Assembly (NCBI RefSeq): GCF_003427025.1 | Contig: NZ_QVAI01000002.1 | Coordinates: 496,001 to 560,000 of the forward strand | Reading direction: 5' to 3' | DNA length: 64,000 bases | Origin: Jiangella endophytica | GTDB taxonomy: Bacteria > Actinomycetota > Actinomycetes > Jiangellales > Jiangellaceae | Notes under the pieces: model-generated | Seen by the model: the letters and a program-made list of their open reading frames with translations, nothing else | The model's database searches: none | What the model was told of the DNA's origin: nothing | Program-made: the position numbers and the translations under genes | In this document: positions 44,959 to 53,152 of the stretch, in pieces | Layout of the letters: every line of letters begins with the position of its first letter | How positions within the stretch are numbered: position 1 is the first letter of the stretch

Positions 44959-44985
44959 AACCCGCCGGAGGTGCGCCAGGCAAGG

Positions 44986-45621
44986 TCAGGACGCGGCGTC
45001 GTGGACGCCATACCGGGCCACCATCGTCGCGACCGCCTCGTCGACGACGTGGCTCGTGGCGTCGTCGTCGGGCTCCCACCCGACCAGCAGCATCCGGGGC
45101 CAGAAGACGTAGTTGGAGATCATGCCGAGGAACTGGGTCGCGGCCAGCTCGGTGTCGTCGAACCGGGCCGTCCCCGCTGCGGACTCGGCGTCGAGGTAGC
45201 GGCGGACGGAGTCGAAGTACGGCATCTTGCCCCGGGTGAACTGGGCGTCGCCCAGCTCCGGGAAGCGCGGCAGCTCGGCGATGACGATGCGGAACAGCGC
45301 GGCCATGCCGGGGCGGGTGAGCAGTGCGACGTAGCGCCGGCCGATGGTCGTCAGGCCGGTGCGCAGGTCGCCGGCGGGCGGGCCGGCGTCGACGTCGTCC
45401 TCGACCGTCCACGACTCGGTGACGATGGCGTCGAACAGTGCCGCCTTGGTGGGGAACTGCTTGAACAGGGTCGCGCGCGACACCCCGGCCGCCTCGGCGA
45501 TCTTCGCCAGCGAGGTGCCGTCGTAGCCGGCGTCGAGGAACAGCCGGGCGGCGGCCTCGAGGATGGCCGTGCGCTTCTGTTCGGTGACGCGCTGGTGGTA
45601 GGTCGGCTGCTGCGCGGTCAT
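44986..45621 (-). CDS. TetR-family regulator
   Basis: A 211-residue repressor with an N-terminal HTH (ILEAAARLFLDAGYDGTSLAKIAEAAGVSRATLFKQFPTKAALFDAIV) and a ligand-binding helical domain. TAGACT lies 6 nt before the ATG, so the message may be leaderless. Two identical-type palindromes fill the gap to the divergent SDR gene, which strongly suggests control of both promoters. Confidence 0.92.
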   Translation of the reverse strand: MTAQQPTYHQRVTEQKRTAILEAAARLFLDAGYDGTSLAKIAEAAGVSRATLFKQFPTKAALFDAIVTESWTVEDDVDAGPPAGDLRTGLTTIGRRYVALLTRPGMAALFRIVIAELPRFPELGDAQFTRGKMPYFDSVRRYLDAESAAGTARFDDTELAATQFLGMISNYVFWPRMLLVGWEPDDDATSHVVDEAVATMVARYGVHDAAS

Positions 45622-45638
45622 GCCTCCAGTCTATGCGA

Positions 45639-45658
45639 GGTGAGTCACTTGACTCACC
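45639..45658. promoter_or_regulatory. TetR operator 1
   Basis: GGTGAGTC-ACTT-GACTCACC, a perfect palindrome placed just upstream of the tetR -10 box (45628-45634). Confidence 0.8.
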
Positions 45659-45687
45659 TCCTCGCCCGTGCCTAACCTGGATCGTGA

Positions 45688-45707
45688 GGTGAGTCGCTCG
45701 ACTCACC
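45688..45707. promoter_or_regulatory. TetR operator 2
   Basis: GGTGAGTC-GCTC-GACTCACC, same half-sites, 49 bp from operator 1 and 10 bp downstream of a TAACCT box (45673-45678) that would serve the SDR gene. Confidence 0.8.
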
Positions 45708-45732
45708 ACCTCATTCAGGGAGAGATCGCATC

Positions 45733-46515
45733 ATGGGACGTTTCGAGAACCAGACCGTCGTGGTCACCGGCGGCAGTGGCGGCCAAGGCGCCAGCCACGT
45801 CCGCGCCTACCACCGCGAGGGCGCGAAGGTCGTCATCGCCGGCATCACCCAGGAGGCGGGCGCCGCACTGGCCGAGGAGCTGGGCGAGCGAGCGCTGGCC
45901 GTCCGGCTCGACGTCACCGACGAGCACGAGTGGACGTCGGTCGTCGCCACGGTCGAGCGTCGGTTCGGCCCGATCGCGGTCCTGGTCAACAACGCCGGGG
46001 TGCAGAACGCCGCGGCGCCCATCGAGGCCACCGGCCAGGACGTCTGGGAGCGCACCCTCGCCGTCAACCTCACCGGCACGTTCCTCGGCATCAAGGCCGT
46101 GGTGCCGTCGATGCGCCGCAACGGCGGCGGGGTGATCGTCAATATCGCCTCGACCATGGCCCACGGCGGGACCGCGCTCTATGCGCCGTACGTCGCCAGC
46201 AAGTGGGCGCTGCGCGGACTGACCCGGACCGCCGCGCTCGAGCTGGGCAAGGACCACATCCGGGTCAACTCGATCAACCCCGGCGTCATCTCGACGCCGC
46301 TCATCAACGAGCCGCGGGCCGCGGGTGCGCCCGCCATCGCGGAGTTCTTCTCGCCGGAGCCGTTCGCCGTGCCACGGATCGGCGACCCGGACGACGTCAC
46401 CCGGCTGCTGCTGTTCGTGAGTTCGCCCGACGCGTCCTTCATGACCGGGTCGGAGATCGTCGTCGACGGCGGTCTGCTGCTCGGGCCGGCGCTGCGCGAA
46501 GACGCCGCGGCCTGA
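45733..46515 (+). CDS. SDR-family oxidoreductase
   Basis: A 260-residue classical short-chain dehydrogenase. The cofactor loop is VVVTGGSGGQGASH, NNAG is at 86-89, and the catalytic set is Ser140 (NIAST), Tyr153 and Lys157 (YVASK). The C-terminal MTGSEIVVDGGLL is typical. Asp60 in VRLDVTD contacts adenine. It acts on an unknown alcohol or ketone. A TetR operator lies between its -10 box and the GGGAGAG ribosome binding site. The deazaflavin oxidoreductase gene follows 25 bp later, so both are likely induced by the same compound. Confidence 0.93.
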   Translation: MGRFENQTVVVTGGSGGQGASHVRAYHREGAKVVIAGITQEAGAALAEELGERALAVRLDVTDEHEWTSVVATVERRFGPIAVLVNNAGVQNAAAPIEATGQDVWERTLAVNLTGTFLGIKAVVPSMRRNGGGVIVNIASTMAHGGTALYAPYVASKWALRGLTRTAALELGKDHIRVNSINPGVISTPLINEPRAAGAPAIAEFFSPEPFAVPRIGDPDDVTRLLLFVSSPDASFMTGSEIVVDGGLLLGPALREDAAA

Positions 46516-46540
46516 CCACGTACGCCACGAAGGAGTACAT

Positions 46541-46954
46541 ATGGACGACGCCGTACGCCGCGCGATCGAGCTCACGCCCGCCGCTTCGACCAGCGAACGC
46601 GTCATCGACATCACCACGACCGGCCGGCGCACCGGCCGGGCCCGTCGCATCGAGATCTTCTTCTACCGGGTCGGCGGCGAGACCTACCTGTGCAGCGGCA
46701 CGGTGCCCTCGCCCAGCTGGTACGTCAATCTGGTCGCGAACCCGGAGTTCACGGTGCACCTCAAGCACGGGGTGCGGGCGGACCTCGCGGCGCGGGCCAC
46801 TCCGGTGACCGACCCGGCCGTGCGTCGCGCCGTCCTCACGGAGATCGTCGCCGACCTCAACCAGCCGAGCAACCCGGGTCACCTCGCCCAGCCGGTCATG
46901 CTGGAGGACTGGCTGGGCTGCCGGCTGGTGCGGGTCGACTTCGCCGCGGCCTGA
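46541..46954 (+). CDS. deazaflavin (F420)-dependent nitroreductase-family protein
   Basis: A 137-residue split-beta-barrel protein of the DDN/FDOR-B type. Signatures are TTTGRRTGRARRIEIFFYRVGGETYLCSG, WYVNLVANPEFTVHLKHG and the C-terminal WLGCRLVRVDF. Family members use reduced F420, or bind flavins. It follows the SDR gene with GGAG 6 nt before the ATG, so it is probably part of that TetR-controlled operon. It converges on the Fpg gene with 1 bp between stop codons. Confidence 0.85.
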   Translation: MDDAVRRAIELTPAASTSERVIDITTTGRRTGRARRIEIFFYRVGGETYLCSGTVPSPSWYVNLVANPEFTVHLKHGVRADLAARATPVTDPAVRRAVLTEIVADLNQPSNPGHLAQPVMLEDWLGCRLVRVDFAAA

Positions 46955-46955
46955 G

Positions 46956-47819
46956 CTACTTGAGCAGCTTGGACATGCGCCGGTCGGCGAGGATCTTGCC
47001 ACCGGTCTGGCAGGTGGCGCAGTACTGCAGCGAGGAGTCGGCGAACGACACCTCGCGGACGACGTCGCCGCAGACCGGGCAGGTCTCGCCGGCGCGGCCG
47101 TGCACCCGCATGTGGGTGCGCTTGCTGTCTTTGAGGTCCTTCGCGGCCAGTCCTTCGGCCCGCTTCAGCGCCGTCGTCAGCTCGTCGACGATGACGGCGT
47201 GCAGGTTCGCGACGCCGTCGGCGTCGAGCGCCGACGAGGGCTGGAACGGTGAGAGCTTGGCGGCGTGCAGCACCTCGTCGGAGTAGGCGTTGCCGATGCC
47301 GGCGATGACGGCCTGGTCGCGCAGCACGCCCTTGATCTGGGCCCGGCCGGCGCCGGTGAGGATCTGCTGCAGCTTGTCGACGGTGAACTCGTCGGACAGC
47401 GGGTCGACGCCGAGCCGCGAGACGCCGGGCACGTCGGCGGGATCGCGGACGACGTAGACGGCCAGCCGCTTGCGGGTGCCGGCCTCGGTGAGGTCGAAGC
47501 CGGTCTCGTCGTTCAGGTGGACGCGCAGCGCGAGCGGCCCGCTGCCGGGCTTCGGCGGCTTCGGCGACAGCGCGTCGCTCCAGCGCAGCCAGCCGGCGCG
47601 GGCCAGGTGGATGACGAGGTGGACGCCGTCGCAGTCGAGGTCGACGAACTTGCCGTGCCGGCTGATGCCGGTGACGGTGAGTCCGCCGAGTGCCGTGACC
47701 GGCGGGTCGAACGTCTTGAGCACGCTGATGGCGGCGACGTCGACGCGCGTGACGACCTTGCCCACGGCCTTCTCTCGAAGGAAGGCCGCGAGCGCTTCGA
47801 CCTCGGGCAGCTCGGGCAT
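46956..47819 (-). CDS. Fpg/Nei-family DNA glycosylase
   Basis: A 287-residue bifunctional glycosylase/AP lyase for oxidised bases. It begins PELPEVE, with the catalytic Pro and Glu after Met removal. The H2TH region contains KGVLRDQAVIAGIGNAYSDEVLHAAKLSP, and the C-terminal zinc finger is CPVCGDVVREV...YCATCQTGGK. An insert-free length and the KPPKPGSGPL loop resemble actinobacterial Fpg paralogues. It starts 4 bp after the aat stop codon, so the two are co-transcribed. Confidence 0.92.
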   Translation of the reverse strand: MPELPEVEALAAFLREKAVGKVVTRVDVAAISVLKTFDPPVTALGGLTVTGISRHGKFVDLDCDGVHLVIHLARAGWLRWSDALSPKPPKPGSGPLALRVHLNDETGFDLTEAGTRKRLAVYVVRDPADVPGVSRLGVDPLSDEFTVDKLQQILTGAGRAQIKGVLRDQAVIAGIGNAYSDEVLHAAKLSPFQPSSALDADGVANLHAVIVDELTTALKRAEGLAAKDLKDSKRTHMRVHGRAGETCPVCGDVVREVSFADSSLQYCATCQTGGKILADRRMSKLLK

Positions 47820-47823
47820 GCGT

Positions 47824-48537
47824 TCATTTTGCCTTGTGCGCGGAGCGTTCGGCGAACGCCGGCGGCAGCGGGAGCTCCAGCGCCCGGCGCAGCCGGCTGA
47901 GGTACTCCGGCCGCGGGATCTCGACGACGCCCAGGCTGGCCAGGTGCCGGGTGCCCCACTGGACGTCGAGCAGCCGGCCGACGGGGTGCTCGACGCGCAT
48001 CATCTCGACCAGTGCGACGAGCGCGACCTTGGACGCGTCGCGGCCCCACCGCTGCCGGGCGTGGAACATCGACTCGCCGGCGAACAGGCCGCCGATGGCG
48101 ACGCCGTACAGCCCGCCGGCCAGCCGCCCGTCCGGCGTCCACGCCTCGATCGAGTGCGCCCAGCCCAGGCGGTGCAGGCGTTCGTAGGCGCGGCGGATGT
48201 CGTCGCTGATCCAGGCCCCGGGCCGGGACGGATCGGCGCACGCCTCGATGACCTCGGCGAACGCCGTGTCGACCCGGACCTCGAACTTGTGCGTCGACTG
48301 CTTCAGCGACCGCGAGACCTTGAGCCCGCCGATCGGCATGACGCCGCGCGGGTTCGGCGACCACCACGCGAGGTCGGTGGCCCGGCCGAGCAGTTGGTCG
48401 ACCGGCATCGGGAACAGGCCGTTGCGGTAAGCCGCGAGCAGCGTCCCCGGCTCGAGGTCGGCGCCGAAAGCGACGAGGTCGTCGTCGCTGGACGTGCTGG
48501 GCAGCTCCCATCGGGTCGGGGGTGGCTCGACGGGCAC
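47824..48537 (-). CDS. aat: leucyl/phenylalanyl-tRNA-protein transferase
   Basis: A 237-residue enzyme that adds Leu or Phe to N-terminal Lys/Arg of proteins and feeds the N-end rule pathway. Conserved blocks are AAYRNGLFPMP, WWSPNPRGVMP, SRSLKQSTHKFEVRVDTAFAEVI, AHSIEAW..DGRLAGGLYGVAIGGLFAGESMF and LLDVQWGTRHLASLGVVEIPRPEYL. The GTG at 48537 has GGGAGGT 5 nt upstream. It is first of the two-gene operon with the Fpg-like glycosylase. Confidence 0.95.
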   Translation of the reverse strand: MPVEPPPTRWELPSTSSDDDLVAFGADLEPGTLLAAYRNGLFPMPVDQLLGRATDLAWWSPNPRGVMPIGGLKVSRSLKQSTHKFEVRVDTAFAEVIEACADPSRPGAWISDDIRRAYERLHRLGWAHSIEAWTPDGRLAGGLYGVAIGGLFAGESMFHARQRWGRDASKVALVALVEMMRVEHPVGRLLDVQWGTRHLASLGVVEIPRPEYLSRLRRALELPLPPAFAERSAHKAK

Positions 48538-48621
48538 ATGACCTCCCTGGGCGCCGGCAGTGCTGTTGCGGTCCTTCGTCAGCGTAATCCGCTCCAGGCC
48601 CCGCGCACGTACAGTGGTGAC

Positions 48622-49317
48622 ATGGGTGTGCGACGGACCATCGGGACCTGGGCGGGTACCACCGCGGCGCGCCGGGCCGCGCCCATGGTCGCCGCTCGTG
48701 GCGCGAACCAGTTCATGTCCAAGGCCATCGAGGGCTTCCCGGGCTTCCCGGGCGCCCGCGAGGTGGCCCGGCGTCATCTCGACAAACGCGGCGACGTCGA
48801 GCGCGCCATTCGCGACGTCGTCGAGCAGCACGTCCGGCTGGCCGGCGTGCAGGGCTTCGTCACCAACATCGGCGGCATCGTCACCATGCCGGTGACCATC
48901 CCGGCCAACATCGCCGGCATCGCCGTCCTGCACCTGCGCATGGCCGCGGCCATCGCTCACCTGCGCGGCTACGACATCGCCGACCCTCGGGTCCGCACGG
49001 CGGCGCTGGTGACGCTGCTCGGTCGCGACGGCATCGAGGAGGCACTGCGCGGGCGCGACCTTCCGGGTCGTCCGTTCGACATCGCCACCGGCCTCAACGA
49101 GCCCGACCCCGCGGTCACCGAGCGCGCGGTGGCCGCCGTCACGTCGCAGCTGGTCGCCCGCATCGGCGGCAAGCACGCCACGCTGGCCATCGTGCGCCGG
49201 GTGCCACTGGTCGGCGGCGCGGTCAGCGCGGGCATCGACGCGTTCTCGACCTACGCCATCGGCAGGTTCGCCGACCGCGAGTTCCCCGCCAACGTCGTCA
49301 CCGTCGAACGGGTCTGA
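48622..49317 (+). CDS. EcsC-family protein
   Basis: A 231-residue protein with the EcsC-type amphipathic/hydrophobic pattern: GVQGFVTNIGGIVTMPVTIPANIAGIAVLHLRMAAAIAHLRGYD in the middle, then VPLVGGAVSAGIDAFSTYAIGRFADREF near the end. Function is unknown; the name derives from the Bacillus ecs locus. A TACAGT box 6 nt before the ATG suggests a leaderless transcript. Its last 67 bp overlap the end of the convergent membrane protein gene. Confidence 0.8.
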   Translation: MGVRRTIGTWAGTTAARRAAPMVAARGANQFMSKAIEGFPGFPGAREVARRHLDKRGDVERAIRDVVEQHVRLAGVQGFVTNIGGIVTMPVTIPANIAGIAVLHLRMAAAIAHLRGYDIADPRVRTAALVTLLGRDGIEEALRGRDLPGRPFDIATGLNEPDPAVTERAVAAVTSQLVARIGGKHATLAIVRRVPLVGGAVSAGIDAFSTYAIGRFADREFPANVVTVERV

Positions 49318-49952
49318 CCCTCGGCGGCGCGCCACAGCACGGCCGCCAGCAGCACGCTTCCGGCCGCGAGCAGCACGCCGTGGCCGATCCGGCTCGCCGC
49401 CGGGGTGAAGAACTGCGGCAGGAACAGCGCGAAGCCGGCGCCGAACAGCACACCGCTCCACCGCGGCAGCACCCCGGACCGCCAGACGGCGACCGCCGCC
49501 AGCACGCCGGCCACGCCCAGCAGCACGAGCCCGATCGCGAACGTCGTGGTCGCCACCGGTCCGTTGCGCACCGCGTCGGTCAGTTCCAGCAGGTCGAACC
49601 CGGCGCCGTTCGCGGCCTCGCGGGCGATCGCGTGCAGCGCGAAGTCCTCGGCGCCGTAGTACGGCAGCGTCAGCCCGGCGCCGATCCAGAACACGACGAC
49701 GGCCGCGGCGGCCGCCCGCTCCGCCCGGGTCTCGCGCACGACGTCACGTAGCGCGAGCAGGCCGAACGGCACCAGGACGAAGCCGATCATCGCGAACAGG
49801 TGCGACGCGACCCAGGCGTTCGACCCCAGCGACGCCAGAGCGCCGTCGACGGTGTCCTCGTCGTGCCAGGGGCGGAACGCGGGGTAGAGCAGGAACAGCA
49901 GGCCGGCGACGGCGAGCGCGGCGGCTGCGAGCCGGTTTCTCGTCGGTGTCAT
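49251..49952 (-). CDS. predicted multi-pass membrane protein
   Basis: A 233-residue protein with about six hydrophobic helices (AAAALAVAGLLFLLYPAFRP, ASHLFAMIGFVLVPFGLLAL, AAAAAVVVFWIGAGLTLPYY, TTTFAIGLVLLGVAGVLAAVAVW, LFGAGFALFLPQFF, GVLLAAGSVLLAAVLW). I do not recognise the family. GGAGAG precedes the ATG by 5 nt. It follows the TetR gene by 11 bp and is likely co-transcribed with it. Its 3' end overlaps the EcsC gene on the other strand, so the true C-terminus may be a little shorter. Confidence 0.75.
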   Translation of the reverse strand: MTPTRNRLAAAALAVAGLLFLLYPAFRPWHDEDTVDGALASLGSNAWVASHLFAMIGFVLVPFGLLALRDVVRETRAERAAAAAVVVFWIGAGLTLPYYGAEDFALHAIAREAANGAGFDLLELTDAVRNGPVATTTFAIGLVLLGVAGVLAAVAVWRSGVLPRWSGVLFGAGFALFLPQFFTPAASRIGHGVLLAAGSVLLAAVLWRAAEGQTRSTVTTLAGNSRSANLPMA

Positions 49953-49963
49953 GGGACTCTCCT

Positions 49964-50521
49964 TCAGTCGCGGGGGAGGCTGGCGAGGTACATGGCGATG
50001 AGCTGCGCGTACGTGACGTCGGTGTCCTCGGCCATGCCGAACCCGCCGGTCGCCTCGATCGAGGCGAACCCGTGCACGACGGCGCGCAGCCGGCGCACCG
50101 CGTGGACGGCGTCGGAGCCCTCCAGCCCGTAGTGGCTCAGCACCGCGAGGAACACCTCGAGCAGCTTCGTTCCGGCGGCGACGTAGGCGGGTTCGTGCAA
50201 TGGGTCCGGCACCATCGCGGCGTACCGCGCGGGGTGCTCGAGAACATAGCCGCGGTAGGCGTGCATCAGCGCCGCGACGGCGTCGTCGCGGCTGCGCCCG
50301 ATGGCGACCGCGGCCAGCCGCTCGGCGGTCTCCTCGAAGACGCGCACCCCGATGAGGACGCGCAGTTCGCCGAGGCTGCCGACGTGCTTGTACAGCGATG
50401 GGACGGCGACCCCGGTGCGTGCGGCGACCGCGGTCAGCGTCAACGCCTCCAGCCCCTGCTCGTCGACCACCGCCAGTGCGGCATCGACGACGGCCGTGGT
50501 CGACAAACCGGCCCTAGGCAT
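49964..50521 (-). CDS. TetR-family regulator with WHG-type C-terminal domain
   Basis: A 185-residue regulator. The HTH is VVDAALAVVDEQGLEALTLTAVAARTGVAVPSLYKHVGSLGELRVLI. The C-terminal half (AYRGYVLEHPARYAAMV, RRLRAVVHGFASIEATGGFGM) matches the WHG/TetR_C_33 domain. A palindrome lies 24 bp upstream between it and a divergent deaminase-like gene. It probably controls itself, the membrane protein downstream and perhaps the deaminase-like gene. Confidence 0.9.
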   Translation of the reverse strand: MPRAGLSTTAVVDAALAVVDEQGLEALTLTAVAARTGVAVPSLYKHVGSLGELRVLIGVRVFEETAERLAAVAIGRSRDDAVAALMHAYRGYVLEHPARYAAMVPDPLHEPAYVAAGTKLLEVFLAVLSHYGLEGSDAVHAVRRLRAVVHGFASIEATGGFGMAEDTDVTYAQLIAMYLASLPRD

Positions 50522-50544
50522 GGTGGCGAATCTCCATAGCCAAA

Positions 50545-50563
50545 AAGCTAATCGCTTTAGCTT
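50545..50563. promoter_or_regulatory. TetR operator candidate
   Basis: AAGCTAA-TCGCT-TTAGCTT, a perfect 7-bp inverted repeat in an AT-rich patch of the divergent promoter. Confidence 0.65.
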
Positions 50564-50593
50564 GGGGAGTCAAGTGAGCCTAGGGTTCGACCC

Positions 50594-51058
50594 ATGACGA
50601 GTGCGCTGCACGCCTTGACCGATGCCGATCGCGAGCTGATCGACGCAGCCAGAGCCACCATCGATGCCGGTACCGACGCGGCCACCGCGGAGGCGCCGGG
50701 TGTCCACACGATGGGCGCGGCCGTCCGCGACGCGAGCGGCCGGATCCATGTCGGCGTCAACCTCGCGCACTTCACCGGCGGCCCCTGTGCGGAGTTGGTC
50801 GCGCTCGGCGCCGCACGGGCGAACGGCGCCCGCCGGATCGAGTCGATCGTCGCCGTCGGCAACCACGGTCGCGGGGTCGTCGGGCCCTGCGGCCGCGACC
50901 GCCAGATCCTGTTCGACCACCACCCCGGGATCCGGGTGCTGCTCCCGACGGCCGACGGCGTCCGCGCGGCACCGATCGAAGCGCTGCTGCCGCTGGCCGC
51001 CGTGTGGACCGTCGACGGCGGGACGCAGCCCTACGACCCCGCGCGGGTCACAAGCTGA
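50594..51058 (+). CDS. cytidine/blasticidin deaminase-like protein with altered zinc site
   Basis: A 154-residue protein with the cytidine deaminase fold. The first motif is normal (GGPCAELVALGAA; Cys65 with the proton-shuttling Glu67). The second is PCGRDRQ, so Asp102 stands where the third zinc ligand Cys would be (PCxxC). N-terminal VHTMGAAVRDASGRIHVGVN is typical. It may deaminate a nucleoside-like compound with Asp in the metal shell, or have lost activity. A TAGGGT box about 8 nt before the ATG suggests a leaderless message. Divergent from the TetR gene. Confidence 0.8.
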   Translation: MTSALHALTDADRELIDAARATIDAGTDAATAEAPGVHTMGAAVRDASGRIHVGVNLAHFTGGPCAELVALGAARANGARRIESIVAVGNHGRGVVGPCGRDRQILFDHHPGIRVLLPTADGVRAAPIEALLPLAAVWTVDGGTQPYDPARVTS

Positions 51059-51198
51059 CCGGCCGCCGCCAGTGCCACGACTCGGCGTCGATCGTCCAGA
51101 GGTCCGTAGAGTCGCAGTTCACGCCCTGCTGGTTGGCCGGGCGTGGCCCACGGCGGTATTCTCTCTCCAGCCGGTCCATCGCGGTGGATCCGGAAGTG

Positions 51199-51236
51199 AA
51201 CCCGGGAAGGTCCCGCTCGGAGTGGGGTCCCGGGTT
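51199..51236. terminator. bidirectional terminator hairpin
   Basis: AACCCGGGA (51199-51207) and TCCCGGGTT (51228-51236) pair perfectly, with an inner CCCGCT/AGTGGG stem. It lies between convergent genes. Confidence 0.75.
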
Positions 51237-51250
51237 TCGCGCTCCCAGGA

Positions 51251-51889
51251 TCAGACCACCAGCTCGATGATCTTGTCGTCGAGAATCTTCCGGTAGCTGG
51301 CCTCACCCGCGTACGCCGCCATGACGGCACCAACCGCGATGTCTGCGACCGCCAGGAGCGGAGTCGACGGTCCCGGCACGTGGTCCAGACGGAGCGGTCC
51401 TTGGATCAGCTTCTGATTGCGCAGCGCCAGCAGCAGTTCCACGTCGCGCGCGTTCTGCTTGGCCTCTCGTGCCTCCGCCACAACCTGCGCGACGCCGCGA
51501 TCGTGCAACTCAGGGAGCAGGCGCGTCAGACAGTGCCGCCGACGCCGCTCCGGGCGAGTTCCGTCCGGGGCTGTGGCCAGAACCACGACGATGTGCTCGA
51601 TGCCGGCCAGTTCGGCGACGGTCATCGCCAGCAGCGTGCGGCGTGCAGTCTTGTGCTCGTCATACCAGTGCAGCTTCCTCGAGCGGGGAAGCACCAGTGC
51701 CCGGATCGCGTCGGCAACCTCTTCGGCGGAGTCATCCTCGATCATCGACGCGGCGATGCTGTAGGCGTGGCCAGGGTGGACGGCCTCGCACTCGTCGACG
51801 TAGGCCACCGCGGTCACGGACGACGCTCCGTGCGGGTCCGCTCGGCTGCACGGGCGGCATCGGACATGGGGCAGCACTCTCTCGCTCAC
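51251..51889 (-). CDS. DUF3800-like protein (putative RNase H-fold)
   Basis: Up to 212 residues; the N-terminal 27 from GTG 51889 have no family character and the true start may be an internal GTG near AVTAVAYVDE. The core reads AYVDECEAVHPGHAYSIAASM, RKLHWYDEHKTARRTLL and PLLAVADIAVGAVMAAYAG. The spaced acidic residues (Asp in YVDE, Asp in ADIAVGA) fit the DUF3800 pattern, thought to adopt an RNase H-like fold. The function is not known; DUF3800 genes are frequent in defence-rich regions, but there is no other such gene beside it. Confidence 0.6.
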   Translation of the reverse strand: MSERVLPHVRCRPCSRADPHGASSVTAVAYVDECEAVHPGHAYSIAASMIEDDSAEEVADAIRALVLPRSRKLHWYDEHKTARRTLLAMTVAELAGIEHIVVVLATAPDGTRPERRRRHCLTRLLPELHDRGVAQVVAEAREAKQNARDVELLLALRNQKLIQGPLRLDHVPGPSTPLLAVADIAVGAVMAAYAGEASYRKILDDKIIELVV

Positions 51890-51947
51890 GTGATCAGGTG
51901 CCCCACCGACCTCCGAAGGTTACGGCGTGGGGTGCCACCTTTGCATC

Positions 51948-52745
51948 TCAGCCGCTGGCCGGACCGGGCTGGCAGCGTGGGCACCAAAAGGTCACCCGGT
52001 CCTGCGGCGCGGCGCCGATCGAACCGGTGCGGATCGGGGTGCCGCACCTCCAGCACGGACGGCGGGCGCGGCGGTAGACCCAGTGCTGCCGCCCCGGTCG
52101 CGGATCGCCGGTGGTGATCTGGCGGCCGGTCTCGATGCCCAGGTGCAGCAGCCGGTGTGCCTCGTCGACGACGAAGCGGAGGTCGGGCACGGCGGACACC
52201 GGCGCGTAGGGCGACGACCCGGCCAGGAAGCACAGCTCGGCCATGTACAGGTTGCCGATCCCGGCGAGCACCCGCTGGTCCAGCAGCGCCTCCCCGAGCG
52301 GCCGCGACGGGTCGAGCGTCAGTCGCGAGACGGCGTCCGGCGCGGACCAGTCGTCGCCCAGGAGGTCGGGGCCGAGATGGCCGAGCACGGTGTCTTCATC
52401 GGTCGTCCGGACCAGTTCGACGACGGGCAGCCGGTAGCCGACCGCCTCCGCCCGCGCCGTCGCCAGCACCACCCGGATCTGGAACGCCGGCCCGCCGCGC
52501 CACGGCCGGCCGGCGGCGAACACCCGCCACGCCCCGTCCATGCGCAGGTGCGTGTGCAGGGTCAGCCCGCCCTCGATCCGGGTCAGCAGGTGCTTTCCGC
52601 GCGCCACCGACTCGACCACCGTCCGTCCGGAGAGATCGGTCGTCGCCAGACGCGGAACGCGGAAGTCGGTGCGCACCAGGACGTCGCCGGCCAGCGCGTC
52701 GTGCAGCCGCCGGGTGGCCAGCCAGACGGTGTCGCCTTCGGGCAT
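51948..52745 (-). CDS. Nei-type endonuclease VIII / DNA glycosylase
   Basis: A 265-residue Fpg/Nei enzyme. The MPEGDTVW start gives the catalytic Pro-Glu of the Nei2 type. HLRMDGAWRVF, the H2TH segment LDQRVLAGIGNLYMAELCFLAG and a C-terminal zinc finger (CWRCGTPI...FWCPRCQ) follow. It excises oxidised bases and cleaves the AP site. AAGGTGG lies before the ATG. It is the first member of a short repair cluster with Ogt and Ada-AlkA. Confidence 0.92.
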   Translation of the reverse strand: MPEGDTVWLATRRLHDALAGDVLVRTDFRVPRLATTDLSGRTVVESVARGKHLLTRIEGGLTLHTHLRMDGAWRVFAAGRPWRGGPAFQIRVVLATARAEAVGYRLPVVELVRTTDEDTVLGHLGPDLLGDDWSAPDAVSRLTLDPSRPLGEALLDQRVLAGIGNLYMAELCFLAGSSPYAPVSAVPDLRFVVDEAHRLLHLGIETGRQITTGDPRPGRQHWVYRRARRPCWRCGTPIRTGSIGAAPQDRVTFWCPRCQPGPASG

Positions 52746-52824
52746 GCCCCACCTTCGCACACGGGGCCAGAATCCCCTCGTCAACCGCCGTCCAGCTGAT
52801 TACCATGCTGGTGAGGAGCCCACG

Positions 52825-53148
52825 ATGGAATCGCCTTTCCACGACCTCACCCGGGCACTGCGCCGACGCTGGCCCGGCGGCAAGGCCGCGCCGTGCGTCG
52901 TCGCCGATCCGTTCGAGACGCTGACGGTGCAGCTGCGGCTGACCCGCGTCGTCGGCGAGATCCGCCGGCTGGAATGCGACCAGGGCCGGTGGGCCCGCGC
53001 CCACCACCTGGCCGCGGCCACCCGCGCGTACGACGACCTGCTGGCCGACGCCGCGCGGCTGGCCGGGCTGCCGGTGCCGGACGCCCCGCCGCCGGTGCGC
53101 CGCATGATGATCGAGAGCGCCCTCCGGCACGACGGCTGGAGCTGGTGA
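52825..53148 (+). CDS. small conserved hypothetical protein
   Basis: A 107-residue basic, helical, soluble protein (MESPFHDLTRALRRRWPGG; LTRVVGEIRRLECDQGRWARAHHLAAATRAYDDLLADAARLAG). No motif or membrane segment. GGAG sits 7 nt before the ATG, and base composition and codon use look coding. It is convergent with ogt, 4 bp between stop codons, and divergent from nei. I cannot propose a function; the location inside the repair cluster may be coincidence. Confidence 0.7.
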   Translation: MESPFHDLTRALRRRWPGGKAAPCVVADPFETLTVQLRLTRVVGEIRRLECDQGRWARAHHLAAATRAYDDLLADAARLAGLPVPDAPPPVRRMMIESALRHDGWSW

Positions 53149-53152
53149 CCGC

